A DNA stretch of 64,000 nt, taken from contig JACNGQ010000188.1 in assembly GCA_014384025.1 (NCBI GenBank), positions 28,432-92,431 of the forward strand, written 5' to 3'. Position 1 is the first letter of the stretch; each line of letters begins with the position of its first letter. This document shows positions 34,917 to 44,438 of the stretch, in pieces. A model generated the notes under the pieces. It had not been told where the DNA came from. It saw only the letters and a list, made by a program, of their open reading frames with translations, and ran no database searches. This DNA comes from Planctomycetota bacterium (lineage in GTDB: Bacteria > Planctomycetota > Phycisphaerae > Sedimentisphaerales > Anaerobacaceae). The translations under genes and the position numbers were made by a program.

Positions 34917-35396
34917 ATACCCCTGACAAAGGGCAAGTTTACAATCGTTGACCCCGAAGATTACGATAGGCTCAGCAAGTACAATTGGCACGTCACTAAG
35001 AACGGCAGCACATTTTATGCCAAGCGCAACGCCCCCACAAGAAAAGACACGAGCCCCATTTACATGCACCGTTGTATAATAAAAGTCCCCCTCGGCTGCG
35101 TCGTTGACCACATCAACCATAACGGCCTCGACAATCGCCGGGCAAACCTCCGCCCCGCCACCCGCGCCCAGAACAACCGCTACTCGAAAAAAAGAAAAAA
35201 CACCCGCTCGAAATACAAAGGTGTAAGCTACTACTCCCGCGAAAAACAGTTCGTCGCTAAAATAACAACCGACGGCAAAACCGTCAAGCTTGGATACTTC
35301 GAAGACGAAGTCGAAGCCGCAAAGGCATATGATAAAGCTGCCAGGAAGTACCATAAGGAGTTTGCTTATCTGAATTTTCCGCGAACAAAAGCCTAA
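34917..35396 (+). pseudogene. HNH/AP2-domain homing-endonuclease-like gene without a clear start
   Basis: The first ATG (35064) gives only 110 aa, but recognisable protein continues upstream in frame: IPLTKGKFTIVDPEDYDRLS and YNWHVTKNGSTFYAKRN are typical N-terminal segments, back to at least 34917. The HNH core is MHRCIIKVPLGCVVDHINHN and NLRPATRAQNN; the C-terminal AP2 DNA-binding domain is YKGVSYYSREKQFVAKI ... LGYFEDEVEAAKAYD. No ATG, GTG or TTG with a ribosome binding site was found in frame over the upstream ~150 bases. Solitary AP2/HNH genes behave as mobile endonucleases; this copy seems to have lost its start. Confidence 0.7.
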
Positions 35397-35518
35397 AGCG
35401 CAATCGCAGCCTTATTTCTGTTTCAAAAAAATAAAAAACCTTTGACCTGATTCATATAAAAAGCAAAGGTCGATTGTTTCTGAAATAATAGATGAGTGTA
35501 TTATTTTTATTCGTAGTC

Positions 35519-36163
35519 TTATTTCAGGTGACTCAGGAATTGCTTCAATTCCTCAAGAGCAGGAGATTCAAAATCCCAGTAGCCTTTTTGGGCACATAGT
35601 CCAACTGAATCTACTGTTTCAGTTTGTGCTGCCAAGAACACTTGAGCTTTGAATACCTGCACTTTCGCTTTTGGAATGTTCTTAGGCGTAGCCTTAAGTT
35701 CAGACACGCAAGAAGAAAAATCATTTACGCATTTCATCGCTGGAGAGTTTTCAACTGTTTTCAAGCATAAATCTTCGAGCATTGTACCGTCAACTGTTTC
35801 ACCCGGCATTATGAAAATACCTACTTTTGGATTTCCTTTGGAAAATGTTGATTGTTTAGTGGGTGGCTCCAGTCCTGCGTTGGCAACTATATTTGAAATG
35901 CTTGTGAATGCTTCGTCCTCGTCCTTATCCCGAACAATAGCAAGATGAGTAACAAAAGGAGTCTCATCCGGGGCGAAAAAACCAGTCGTCTTAAGTAAAG
36001 CAGGGAATCGCTTCGGAAATTTATCTTTACCACCAATATCCTCAATTTGGAAGTCGCTTATACCCCAGTATTTCAAGAGTTTGTCAAAGAAGTTCTTTTC
36101 ATCTATGCCTTCAACGGCCAATATCTTCTTGTTGGTAATAGTATTCGGGCCGGAATTGGGCAC
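35519..36163 (-). CDS. DUF3226/Toprim-like partner of the AAA ATPase
   Basis: 214 aa, starting at GTG 36163, whose first base is the last base of the ATPase stop (TAGTG); GGGAGGTGA precedes it. Toprim-like features: LAVEGIDEKNFFDKLL with Glu18, and AIVRDKDEDEAF with Asp79/Asp81 as the expected metal ligands. DUF3226 is related to the DUF4435 nuclease-like partner of the PARIS defence system. The pair could be an ATPase sensor with a Toprim effector; this is inference from architecture. Confidence 0.75.
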   Translation of the reverse strand: MPNSGPNTITNKKILAVEGIDEKNFFDKLLKYWGISDFQIEDIGGKDKFPKRFPALLKTTGFFAPDETPFVTHLAIVRDKDEDEAFTSISNIVANAGLEPPTKQSTFSKGNPKVGIFIMPGETVDGTMLEDLCLKTVENSPAMKCVNDFSSCVSELKATPKNIPKAKVQVFKAQVFLAAQTETVDSVGLCAQKGYWDFESPALEELKQFLSHLK

Positions 36164-37218
36164 TATCTCACCTCCCAGTTGCTTTCGACAGATTCCTTGA
36201 GTAGTTCTTTGCTATATTCGACCGCCCTGAACTTTTCATCTTTCCTTTCAATACGGAATAGTTTTGCTTCGGAGCCGAATAAAGTTGTATCGACAGAATT
36301 TGAAAAAGCTCTGATGCATTCGTTAGAATGCGTTGTGGCAAAAACTTGGACGTTAAGGTTTTGTGCCCACTTAAAGACAGCTTTCCAGATTTTTTGCTGT
36401 ATCGAATGGTGAAGGCCGTTTTCAATCTCATCAATAAGAACAATTCCGTCCTCTGAATCCAACATGCCAAGGAGAATTGAAAGGGAATTTGCAATCCCCC
36501 CCCCCATTAGATTGACTGGTATGAGCTTACATAGCCCAACGTCAGCTTCTAAAATTCCAACTTCATTAATTCTAATATCTGATATATCCGATTCTATCTC
36601 CTTGAGAGAAGAAATTAATTCACCAACACGTTTTTTCCGCTGAATTGAGGCAAATCTGGTTTTCCAATCAAACTTTGTTGCCGGTCCTACAAAAACACCA
36701 CGAACAAAGCTTTCCTTAGTACCTTCAGTTATTAGTTCGTTTCCTTTGAGAACAATACTTGAAATTGATTTGGCAGTGGGGTCTTGTGAGCTGGTATATA
36801 TCAGTTCAAGACCATTCGGTGTAAAAGCTGGTTTTGCATCACCGTTTTGTATTCCAATAGAAACAATATCTGATGAAACTGGTTTGGCTGTGGTCTGTTT
36901 TTTTATTACTGGGCGTATGACTAATTTTTGTTCTTCCTGCATCTTATGTAGGATAACCGATATTCTAATATTTGAATCTGCTTCCATGTTGTGAAAAAAG
37001 GAGTCCCAGTATTCATTGCTCAAAAAATTCAGTCCTCTGAAAGCATTTGCGTTCACTGGCAGATTAGGATTATTGTTGCCGATGATAAAGAAAAGAGCTT
37101 CCAAGATTGTAGTTTTACCGCAGTTATTATTGCCGACGAAGAGGTTGACCTGGCCAAGATTATTGATCTCTAATTCGGTTATGGCCCTGAGATTTTTTAT
37201 TTTTATACTTTTAAACAT
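36163..37218 (-). CDS. AAA/ABC-type ATPase (OLD/AAA15-like)
   Basis: 351 aa. Walker A GNNNCGKT (29-36), signature-like LMGGGIANSLSILL (237-250), Walker B IVLIDEIENGLHH (259-271) and switch His in TTHSNE (295-300). This is the compact SMC/OLD-like ATPase layout with a short middle domain, as in AAA15/AAA21 proteins. It begins MFKSIKIKNLRAI, typical for the family. Coupled to the DUF3226 gene. Surrounded by accessory genes, which fits a mobile defence cassette. Confidence 0.85.
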   Translation of the reverse strand: MFKSIKIKNLRAITELEINNLGQVNLFVGNNNCGKTTILEALFFIIGNNNPNLPVNANAFRGLNFLSNEYWDSFFHNMEADSNIRISVILHKMQEEQKLVIRPVIKKQTTAKPVSSDIVSIGIQNGDAKPAFTPNGLELIYTSSQDPTAKSISSIVLKGNELITEGTKESFVRGVFVGPATKFDWKTRFASIQRKKRVGELISSLKEIESDISDIRINEVGILEADVGLCKLIPVNLMGGGIANSLSILLGMLDSEDGIVLIDEIENGLHHSIQQKIWKAVFKWAQNLNVQVFATTHSNECIRAFSNSVDTTLFGSEAKLFRIERKDEKFRAVEYSKELLKESVESNWEVR

Positions 37219-37485
37219 AGTTTCACCTTAATTATTTCTAAAGGTAAATGCCTTGTTTGTACCGAAAAGACTTCTATAATAAGACTAAAGATAATGATAA
37301 CATGCGTAGATGTCAATAATTGTGGTACCTTAATTTTAGATAAATTTCTGGTAACAGTGATATCTGCTTAATGAATCAAGTCATAACTGAAAAGTGGATA
37401 GCTGATCATCTTTATGAATTCCGCCTTATTCAATCCCTCCCTCTCATCTCCACATCTACTCATCCACACATCCACGGGTCACGGC

Positions 37486-37557
37486 CTACGCCCTGATAAT
37501 ATCAGCAATCTTCATAAGCCGTGATATATTGTCTCGTTCGGCCTCGGCCAATTGGTA
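37486..37557 (-). pseudogene. Partial copy of the 3' end of the V-ATPase D gene
   Basis: Minus-strand codons read LAEAERDNISRLMKIADIIRA and stop, matching the last 21 residues of the intact D subunit (38518-38580) except Thr to Ala at one site. The DNA differs at roughly 9 of 65 positions, so the duplication is not recent. The sequence just upstream is unrelated. Bases just beyond the stop (ATCACGGG/GTCACGG words) also resemble each other at both places. Confidence 0.75.
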
Positions 37558-37745
37558 ACTTCCTCCTGTCTTCTCAGAGCCCGTGCTGAACATAGCTGAA
37601 GGAGCCTGTCCTGATGGCCTCGAGTTTATTAAAGAGGAGCACGGTCGAGGAAACCTGCCCTGAACACCGTCGAATGAACAAACCAGAACAACCGTTAATG
37701 ACTTTAATATTATTAGCATTTAACTTGAAGCTGTTTTAATACAGC

Positions 37746-37775
37746 ATACGTAAAGCGCGTACGCGCTTTACGTAT
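37746..37775. repeat. 30-bp perfect palindrome (copy 1)
   Basis: Perfect self-complementary sequence with centre CGCGTACGCG flanked by TACGTAAAG and its complement. Copies: 38270-38299 (one mismatch at 38291) and 57882-57911 (perfect). Copies 1 and 2 flank the LuxR-type HTH gene. Confidence 0.92.
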
Positions 37776-37897
37776 ATCTCAGCGCATTATTCGGATGAGA
37801 GTAATATTTCGGCATGTTATGTCTATGTCGGTTTCATCCGCAAAAAAATCTCAATAAAAATGCAGACTCTTTTATAAAATTTACTATAATTAACACA
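37776..37897. other. Upstream region of the LuxR-type gene
   Basis: AT-rich, no gene. The reading frame of the HTH gene is open from 37814 but lacks protein character before ATG 37898. Confidence 0.4.
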
Positions 37898-38134
37898 ATG
37901 TTTAACTCAAAACAATGGAACTACATCCAAAAGGGCTTTCACCTGACGTCTCGTCAGACAGAGATCGCAAAGTTGGTCTGTCAGGGGCTGAATAACAACC
38001 AAATCGCAAAAAAATGTCATATCACCTACAATACGGCCAGAACACATATAGCCCATATATGTGCTAAAATAGCTGTCCGTGGCCGGGCCGAACTGATACT
38101 CCGTCTAATTAAAGTCGCCGAACACGCCAGATAA
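37898..38134 (+). CDS. Small LuxR-type HTH protein
   Basis: 78 aa from ATG 37898. Nearly the whole protein is a GerE/LuxR helix-turn-helix: LTSRQTEIAKLVCQGLNNNQIAKK (about 17-40) and TYNTARTHIAHICAKIAVRGRAELILRLI. No receiver or sensor domain, so it is a single-domain DNA-binding protein. No clear ribosome binding site. It sits between two copies of a 30-bp palindrome, which could be its own operators or the ends of the element that carries it. Confidence 0.75.
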   Translation: MFNSKQWNYIQKGFHLTSRQTEIAKLVCQGLNNNQIAKKCHITYNTARTHIAHICAKIAVRGRAELILRLIKVAEHAR

Positions 38135-38517
38135 ATCTGCATAATTATTCTATGGCCGTTGCTCTCTTTTTGTCCAGCTATTTTGCTGTTGGCGTTCATT
38201 CCCGTAACGCAATACCAGCTTGAGATTGCATAGTTGTATTAAATCATATGTTTCGCATTAATATATACAATACGTAAAGCGCGTACGCGCATTACGTATA
38301 ATAATTTTCATAACTGCTGGCTTTTATCTAATAATGAATACTAGGACATATGTAACGGGATGAAAATAAATGGCAGCGACGTTTTTACGGCAGCAGGTTT
38401 ACCCAGGCGAAAGCAAGGGATGTTTCGCATTTCGGATTTGAGAATACGCATCCATCCATTTACTCTTCTACCCATCTACGAGCTACAGATCACGAGTCAT
38501 GGATCACGGGCGAAGTA
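38135..38517. other. Intergenic stretch holding palindrome copy 2
   Basis: No gene. Contains the 30-bp palindrome copy (38270-38299) and, near 38420-38520, words shared with 37440-37490 just outside the duplicated D-gene end. Confidence 0.5.
38270..38299. repeat. 30-bp palindrome (copy 2, one mismatch)
   Basis: Same sequence as 37746-37775 except A for T at 38291. Lies 136 bp after the LuxR-type gene. Confidence 0.9.
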
Positions 38518-39135
38518 TCACGCTCTAATAATATCCGTAATCTTCATCAGCCGCGATATGTTGTCTCGTTCGGCCTCAGCCAATTTATCGAAAATGAATC
38601 TGATGGTCTCGTGAAGTTCCGGGATAACGACGTGCTCTAAAACATTTACCCTCCGGCGGGTCATCTGAAGCTCTACGGCAAGCAGGCGGGCCTGCTTTTC
38701 CTTCTCAGCCAATTCAATCAAATTATCGAACGCCCTCTCCAAAGCTAACAAGGCAACGTCCATCTCGCCCGACGTCGTTGCAAAGCCATAGCAGATAATC
38801 TCACCCTCCATCTCCTTGGCTAAATGCGGCACCCGCACATTCATTATATTGGCAAATGATATAGCTAAATTGAATTTCTTCGTAGGCACTTCAAGTGCGG
38901 CCTTAATATGCTCCGGCTCCATCGTAGCACGAGCTAACATAAAACGCCGGCAAGTCTCTAACAGATCTGCTTCAACACGTTTGCGTAACGGCTGAATATC
39001 TCTGGCTATCTGAATCAACTGGCGCGAAATCTCGTCTCTCTTTTCACTGAGCAGACGATGACCGCGGTTGGCAAGCGCCACCCGCTTACGCAGCCTCAAC
39101 AATTCCATTCGTGTCGCATTTACATTAGCTAACAT
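38518..39135 (-). CDS. atpD: V-type ATP synthase subunit D
   Basis: 205 aa. Central-stalk subunit that couples the A3B3 head to the membrane ring. Typical coiled-coil hairpin: N-terminal MELLRLRKRVALANRGHRLL and C-terminal QMTRRRVNVLEHVVIPEL, ending LAEAERDNISRLMKITDIIRA. Last gene of the operon, 6 bp after the B gene. A partial copy of its 3' end lies at 37486-37557. Confidence 0.95.
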   Translation of the reverse strand: MLANVNATRMELLRLRKRVALANRGHRLLSEKRDEISRQLIQIARDIQPLRKRVEADLLETCRRFMLARATMEPEHIKAALEVPTKKFNLAISFANIMNVRVPHLAKEMEGEIICYGFATTSGEMDVALLALERAFDNLIELAEKEKQARLLAVELQMTRRRVNVLEHVVIPELHETIRFIFDKLAEAERDNISRLMKITDIIRA

Positions 39136-39141
39136 AATTCA

Positions 39142-40530
39142 TCATTTATTTCTATACTTCGTCATATACTTTTCGATAAGCTTCACATCGATACGCTTTA
39201 GCTCAACGTTCTCGAACATACTCAGCAGCTCCCAGCTAAGGTCGAGGGTCTGCTGGACGGTACGGTTTTCATAATAGTCCTGCGAGATATATTTTTCCTC
39301 GAATTTGTTGGCAAAGGTCATATATTTCTTGTCTTCATCCGAAAGCGCCGCCTCGCCCATAATCGTCGCTAATTCCTGGCATTCTTTGCCGCGTGCATAT
39401 GCGGCGTAAAGCTGATTGTAAAGGTCGGCGTGGTCCTCGCGGGTCTTGCCCTCGCCGATACCTTTGTCTTTAAGACGCGACAGGCTCGGCAGAACATCAA
39501 CCGGCGGCGATACCGCTTTTCTGTGCAGCGCACGGGACAGGATTATCTGTCCTTCTGTAATATAACCAGTCAGGTCCGGCACAGGATGCGTCTTGTCGTC
39601 CTCGGGCATCGTCAATACCGGCACCATCGTAATAGAGCCTTTTTTGCCTTTTATTCGCCCGGCCCTTTCATAAATCGTTGCAAGGTCGGTATAGAGATAA
39701 CCCGGATACCCTCTCCGGCCGGGTACCTCTTTTCTCGCTGCGCTGATTTCGCGAAGTGCCTCGCAGTAGTTGGTCATATCGTTCAGGATTACCAATACGT
39801 GCATATCCAGATCGAATGCGAGGTACTCGGCCGCCGTAAGTGCAAATCTCGGCGTCGCTATACGTTCGATAGCCGGGTCGTTCGCAAGATTAACAAACAT
39901 GACCGCACGCTCAATTGCACCTGTCTGATGCAGGTCGTCGATAAAGAATTGTGCCGCCTCGAATGTGATTCCCATCGCTGCAAATACTACTGCGAAATCT
40001 TCACCCTCTCCGAGAATCGCCGCCTGCCGGGCTATCTGAGCCGTTACCTGGTCGTGCGGTAGGCCGGCGCCTGAGAATATGGGCAGCTTCTGACCTCGAA
40101 CGAGCGGATTAAGGCCGTCGATTGTCGATATGCCTGTCTGAATAAATTCGTTCGGATAATTACGTGCAAACGGATTAATCGGCTTGCTGTTAATATCCAG
40201 CCTCTTCTCAGGGATAATGGCCGGGCCGTCGTCTTTCGGCTCGCCGAGACCGCTGAAAACCCTGCCTAAAATATCGTGCGAGACAGCCAGCTCTAAAGGC
40301 TTGGCCAGAAACCGAACCGTGCTTTTCTTGACGTCGATACCTCGCGTACCCTCGAAGACCTGGACGAGCACTTTATCATTCTCGACCTGTAGAATCTGGC
40401 CGTGACGTATCGAACCGTCTCCAAGCTCAATATCGACGATATGTCCGTACTTGGCTTCGTCAACCATCTCGACCATCATTAACGGCCCGGAGATGTCAGT
40501 TACTGTTTGATATTCTTTTATAGCCGGCAT
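39142..40530 (-). CDS. atpB: V-type ATP synthase subunit B
   Basis: 462 aa, family length. Non-catalytic nucleotide-binding subunit: [14 protein letters not shown] at the start, [36 protein letters not shown] in place of a Walker A lysine loop, and [24 protein letters not shown] precedes ATG 40530. Lies ~120 bp after subunit A in the same transcript. Confidence 0.96.
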   Translation of the reverse strand: MPAIKEYQTVTDISGPLMMVEMVDEAKYGHIVDIELGDGSIRHGQILQVENDKVLVQVFEGTRGIDVKKSTVRFLAKPLELAVSHDILGRVFSGLGEPKDDGPAIIPEKRLDINSKPINPFARNYPNEFIQTGISTIDGLNPLVRGQKLPIFSGAGLPHDQVTAQIARQAAILGEGEDFAVVFAAMGITFEAAQFFIDDLHQTGAIERAVMFVNLANDPAIERIATPRFALTAAEYLAFDLDMHVLVILNDMTNYCEALREISAARKEVPGRRGYPGYLYTDLATIYERAGRIKGKKGSITMVPVLTMPEDDKTHPVPDLTGYITEGQIILSRALHRKAVSPPVDVLPSLSRLKDKGIGEGKTREDHADLYNQLYAAYARGKECQELATIMGEAALSDEDKKYMTFANKFEEKYISQDYYENRTVQQTLDLSWELLSMFENVELKRIDVKLIEKYMTKYRNK

Positions 40531-40650
40531 TTCATACTCCTATTTCGTATTTCACAACAGAAAGAAGCGATTATCTATCCGTTATTCGCCACCTTAAACT
40601 GTTTTATATATTAACTTATACTCCTCTGCCAATTCACTCATTCATGCCAC

Positions 40651-42429
40651 TTAAGACACTCCCGATGGGTGTAATTGTTTTATGTGTTCGTCTATCGCAT
40701 CTCTTATTGCTGCGACCTTTGTTACAGATTCACGCGGGATATATTTTGCCCTTGCGATTTCTTCCCGGACAGACAGTTTGAATATCTCGGCGGTTTCAAC
40801 TCCGGCCTCAATGGCTCCAATCGCCTGCTTATGGAAATGCAAAATATTTTTCAGCATTTCGTATTGCTTGTCCATCGATGTGTAAGTATCAACCTCGTGG
40901 AATGCATTCTGGTGAAGAAAATCCTCACGGATCGACCGGGACGTCTCCAACGCAAGCCGGTCCTGCGGCGAAAGAGCATCTGCACCAACCAGCCGCACAA
41001 TCTCGATAAGTTCAGCTTCCTGTTCCAGCAAACTCATAGCCTGGACGGCCAACTGTTCCATCTCGTCGCCCTGTTCCTTATTTTCAAAGCACTCTCTGAG
41101 GTATTGCTTATAAAAACTGTACGAAGTTAACCAGTCAATCGCCGGAAAATGCCTCTGATAAGCAAGCTCGCCTTTGAGTGACCAGAAAACTTTGACTACA
41201 TGTAGTGTCGCCTGCACGACGGAATCGGATAAGTCGCCGCCGGGGGGGCTTACGGCGCCGATAATCGACAAAGCTCCTTCTCGTTCTGGGCTGCCGCAGC
41301 ACTTGATCCGGCCTGCTCTTTCATAAAATGCGGCGATTCTTGCGGCGAGATATGCGGGGTAACCTTCTTCGGCGGGCATTTCTTCCAGGCGGGTCGAAAT
41401 TTCTCGCATGGCTTCTGCCCATCTGCTTGTGCTGTCGGCCATCAGGGCCACGACATAACCCATATCACGGAAATACTCCGCTATAGTAATTCCGGTATAA
41501 ACGGATGCCTCTCTTGCGGCAACGGGCATGTTCGAAGTATTTGCAATCAGAACCGAGCGTTTCATTAAAGGCTCGCCGCTTCTTGGGTCCTTTAATTCCG
41601 GGAACTCGGTTAGAACGTCGGTCATTTCATTGCCCCGTTCGCCGCATCCGACATAGACGACAATGTCTGCATCGACCCATTTTGCCAACTGATGCTGCAC
41701 AACTGTTTTTCCTGTTCCGAAAGGTCCCGGTACACAGGCCGTACCGCCCTTGGTAATTGGGAAAAAAGTATCGATTACCCTCTGGCCGGTAATAAGAATA
41801 TTGTTCGGCGCGAGGCGCTTAAGCGTCTGCCTGGGATTGCGGACAGGCCATTTCTGCATCAGTGTCAGCTCGGTTTCGGAGCCGTCGTCAGCAACGACTA
41901 CTGCTATTGTTTCGATTACGGTGTACTCACCCTCATGTATTCTTTGTAAAGTACCTTCAACTCCCGTCGGAACCATAATCTTGTGTTCAAGAAGAGTAGT
42001 TTCCTGTACCTGGCCTATGATATCACCGTGGCTGACCTTTGTTCCATCGCCTACGGTCGGTATGAAGTGCCATTTCTTCTCCCTGTTCAGGCCTGGCAGG
42101 GCACTGCCCCTGCTCATGAACTCACCTTCGAGGTCAACAAGCGAGTCCAGGGGCCTTTGTATACCATCGTAGATACTTTCAATCAGGCCGGGCCCAAGCT
42201 CAACACTTAAAGGCGCCTCGGTATCAACGACCGGCTCACCAGGGCCTATTCCCGTGGTTTCTTCATAGACCTGAATCGAGGCCAAATCGTTGTGCAGCTC
42301 CACGATTTCACCTATGATGTTTAATTCACCCACGCCGACAACATCGTACATTCTCGCGCCAGCCATGCCCTCGGCAACAACGACAGGGCCTGCGACTTTG
42401 ACTATCCTTCCTTCTTTCGTTTCGCTCAT
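40651..42429 (-). CDS. atpA: V-type ATP synthase subunit A (catalytic)
   Basis: 592 aa from ATG 42429 (GGAAGG upstream); 15 codons further upstream are in frame but have no site. Catalytic P-loop GPFGTGKTVVQHQL, VYVGCGERGNEMTDVLTEFP, MADSTSRWAEAMREISTRLEE and the bulge region near residues 190-260 typical of V/A-type A subunits. It hydrolyses or makes ATP. The GH5-HEAT gene ends 56 bp upstream. Confidence 0.97.
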   Translation of the reverse strand: MSETKEGRIVKVAGPVVVAEGMAGARMYDVVGVGELNIIGEIVELHNDLASIQVYEETTGIGPGEPVVDTEAPLSVELGPGLIESIYDGIQRPLDSLVDLEGEFMSRGSALPGLNREKKWHFIPTVGDGTKVSHGDIIGQVQETTLLEHKIMVPTGVEGTLQRIHEGEYTVIETIAVVVADDGSETELTLMQKWPVRNPRQTLKRLAPNNILITGQRVIDTFFPITKGGTACVPGPFGTGKTVVQHQLAKWVDADIVVYVGCGERGNEMTDVLTEFPELKDPRSGEPLMKRSVLIANTSNMPVAAREASVYTGITIAEYFRDMGYVVALMADSTSRWAEAMREISTRLEEMPAEEGYPAYLAARIAAFYERAGRIKCCGSPEREGALSIIGAVSPPGGDLSDSVVQATLHVVKVFWSLKGELAYQRHFPAIDWLTSYSFYKQYLRECFENKEQGDEMEQLAVQAMSLLEQEAELIEIVRLVGADALSPQDRLALETSRSIREDFLHQNAFHEVDTYTSMDKQYEMLKNILHFHKQAIGAIEAGVETAEIFKLSVREEIARAKYIPRESVTKVAAIRDAIDEHIKQLHPSGVS

Positions 42430-42485
42430 TATTAAAAACCTTCCTTTTACGGCCACATATATATCAGCCTTCACTGAATCTTTAT

Positions 42486-44429
42486 CTATTGTTCATGCCC
42501 GGAAGCATTGCTTTGACCGGCAATCTTTTCCAACGCATCGGTGACTGCCTGTTGCACTTGCAACTCAGGGTCGTTGAGCATTTCTTTCAAAACAGGTATT
42601 GCCTGCCTGGCATCGGGGCCGATTGCTCCCAGTGCCAGAGCCGCGGGTTTCCTGACATGCCACTCCTCATCGTTTAGCGTTTCTATAAGATACGATATCG
42701 CCGGTTTAGAAGCCGGTCCTATTGCGGCGAGGGCTTCGGCAGCCGGTTTTCGAACATGCCATTCTTCGTCGCTGAGCGCCTCAATCAGAGACGGTACTGC
42801 GGGCCATGAAGCCGGTCCTATTGCGGCGAGGGCTTCGGCAGCCGGTTTTCGAACATGCCATTCTTCGTCGCTGAGCGCCTTAATCAGGGACGGTACCGCA
42901 GGCCAGGAGGCCGGGCCTATCGCTGCGAGTGCCTGAGCGGCGGGTTTTCTGACATGCCACTCCTCGTCATCAAGTGCTGCAATTAAGGAATGAACGGCTG
43001 GTTTGGCTTCGGCTCCCATGCCGGTCAGCGCAATCGCCGCGGCCTTACGGACGTGCCATTGCTCGTCCTCCAACCGCTCGATGAGGGAAGGGATAGCAGC
43101 TCTGGCCTCGAGGCCCATCGTCCAGATCTCGTTGGCTGCCTCTTCGCGCTGCCTCCACTCATCACTGCCCAAAGCCTCGACCAACTCGCGAACCTTCGGA
43201 TTCGTGACGGAAACCGCCGAGACGGTAGGCGCTTTGCCTGGGGAGAACTCCGTTTTTATGACGCTGAACAATGGATTGTCCCGGTGTGGAACTTGGGGAT
43301 TCTGCCCTGCTTCTTTGGCCTGCCAGTATTCCGCGCCCAAGCCGTCACTTCCTATCTCATAGTCATATCCGTCCCATTCATCCTCACGAAACGAATAGAA
43401 CGCCCAGTGCAGGCCATGTGAGTTCAATACAGCAATGACATCGGTGAGATACTCTTTGCAGCCCTGATTCCGACGGTAGCATCCAAACTCGCCGCAGACC
43501 AAACGGTTTGAGGGAATCTTTTGGGCTTTGGCCCACTCGCAGAATGGCGACAGATAATTCTCAATCTTTTGTTTATTCCAGTGAACATCCTCTCCAGCAT
43601 AGGGTATCGTGCCTGGATATACGTAGCTTTGTTTTTTCCGGAAGTTCTTGTGATTTGTGAACTGATAAGGTTCGTACATGTGGAATGAATAAAGCACCTT
43701 CTCATCGCCGATTTTAGGCCAATAGACGAAGGCGGTGGGCTGGGCGTACCAACCTGCATCCAACATTATCGGGGTCTGGGAATCGACCTGGCGGATGGCA
43801 GCGATGACGGTCTCGTAGAATGCCGGTAGATCGTGAGAGGTGCCGCGGTATTTTTTGTACCAGGGCGCGTAACGCGAGGCCGGGCCGTGCTCTGCCAGAT
43901 CCGTTTTCATTTCCGGGATCGGTTCGTTAAGGATATTGTAGGCATAGACCGCCGGGTGATCTTTTAAGCTCGCCGCTAAATCTCGCCAGAAGTCAGCCGC
44001 TTGCCGCCAGTATTTATGATCGTTCCATAAGCGTAAATCACGACGGTTGTCGTTGTTCTGCACCCAGCGATTACCCGGCAAGCCCAAGGGGGCGATTACG
44101 ACCTTAATGTCGTATTTGTCGGCCCAATCGAGTGTTTGGATGAGCTTTGCCAGGTCTTCCTGGATAATCCCGGTGAAGTTGTTGGTGTCCCCCATCAAGA
44201 AGTCTCGCCGCTGCCCTTTCCATTTATCATAGGTCAAGCGAACCCATTCAATTCCCAGCTCGTGAGCGGCTTTGAACCATTGCTCTTCAGATGTGACATT
44301 GAAGCAATTCGCTCCCTTGCGTTGAACGTCCCAAAACTCAATCTTCTTATCTGACGGCAGGGACTTCGAGGTAAGCAACAATACTAACAGTATTATTAAC
44401 AACCTTTTGATTGCTTGTCTGCTCATCAT
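42486..44429 (-). CDS. Exported GH5-like glycoside hydrolase fused to HEAT repeats, inside the V-ATPase operon
   Basis: 647 aa. Signal peptide about 8-25. GH5-type TIM barrel (about 30-400) with acid/base Glu169 in YNILNEP and nucleophile Glu314 in VCGEFG. From about residue 410 come six to seven HEAT repeats of ~39 residues with the unit DEEWHVRKPAAEALAAIGP; two adjacent repeats are nearly identical in DNA (about 42700-42930), so they expanded recently. It starts 9 bp after the F gene stop and ends 56 bp before A. HEAT arrays usually bind proteins. Substrate unknown (beta-mannan or cellulose type inferred). Confidence 0.82.
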   Translation of the reverse strand: MMSRQAIKRLLIILLVLLLTSKSLPSDKKIEFWDVQRKGANCFNVTSEEQWFKAAHELGIEWVRLTYDKWKGQRRDFLMGDTNNFTGIIQEDLAKLIQTLDWADKYDIKVVIAPLGLPGNRWVQNNDNRRDLRLWNDHKYWRQAADFWRDLAASLKDHPAVYAYNILNEPIPEMKTDLAEHGPASRYAPWYKKYRGTSHDLPAFYETVIAAIRQVDSQTPIMLDAGWYAQPTAFVYWPKIGDEKVLYSFHMYEPYQFTNHKNFRKKQSYVYPGTIPYAGEDVHWNKQKIENYLSPFCEWAKAQKIPSNRLVCGEFGCYRRNQGCKEYLTDVIAVLNSHGLHWAFYSFREDEWDGYDYEIGSDGLGAEYWQAKEAGQNPQVPHRDNPLFSVIKTEFSPGKAPTVSAVSVTNPKVRELVEALGSDEWRQREEAANEIWTMGLEARAAIPSLIERLEDEQWHVRKAAAIALTGMGAEAKPAVHSLIAALDDEEWHVRKPAAQALAAIGPASWPAVPSLIKALSDEEWHVRKPAAEALAAIGPASWPAVPSLIEALSDEEWHVRKPAAEALAAIGPASKPAISYLIETLNDEEWHVRKPAALALGAIGPDARQAIPVLKEMLNDPELQVQQAVTDALEKIAGQSNASGHEQ

Positions 44430-44438
44430 TTCCGATCT

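Noticed and set aside
37561..37719. Upstream part of the 77-codon frame that contains the D-gene fragment
   Set aside because: Only the last ~24 codons match the D gene; the rest does not look like protein, so only the fragment is annotated.
39430..40062. 210-codon plus-strand frame opposite V-ATPase B
   Set aside because: Antisense to a highly conserved gene; no protein character.
42700..42960. Regular DNA repeats taken for a CRISPR-like array
   Set aside because: They are in-frame HEAT repeats of the GH5-like protein; no short identical repeats with unique spacers.
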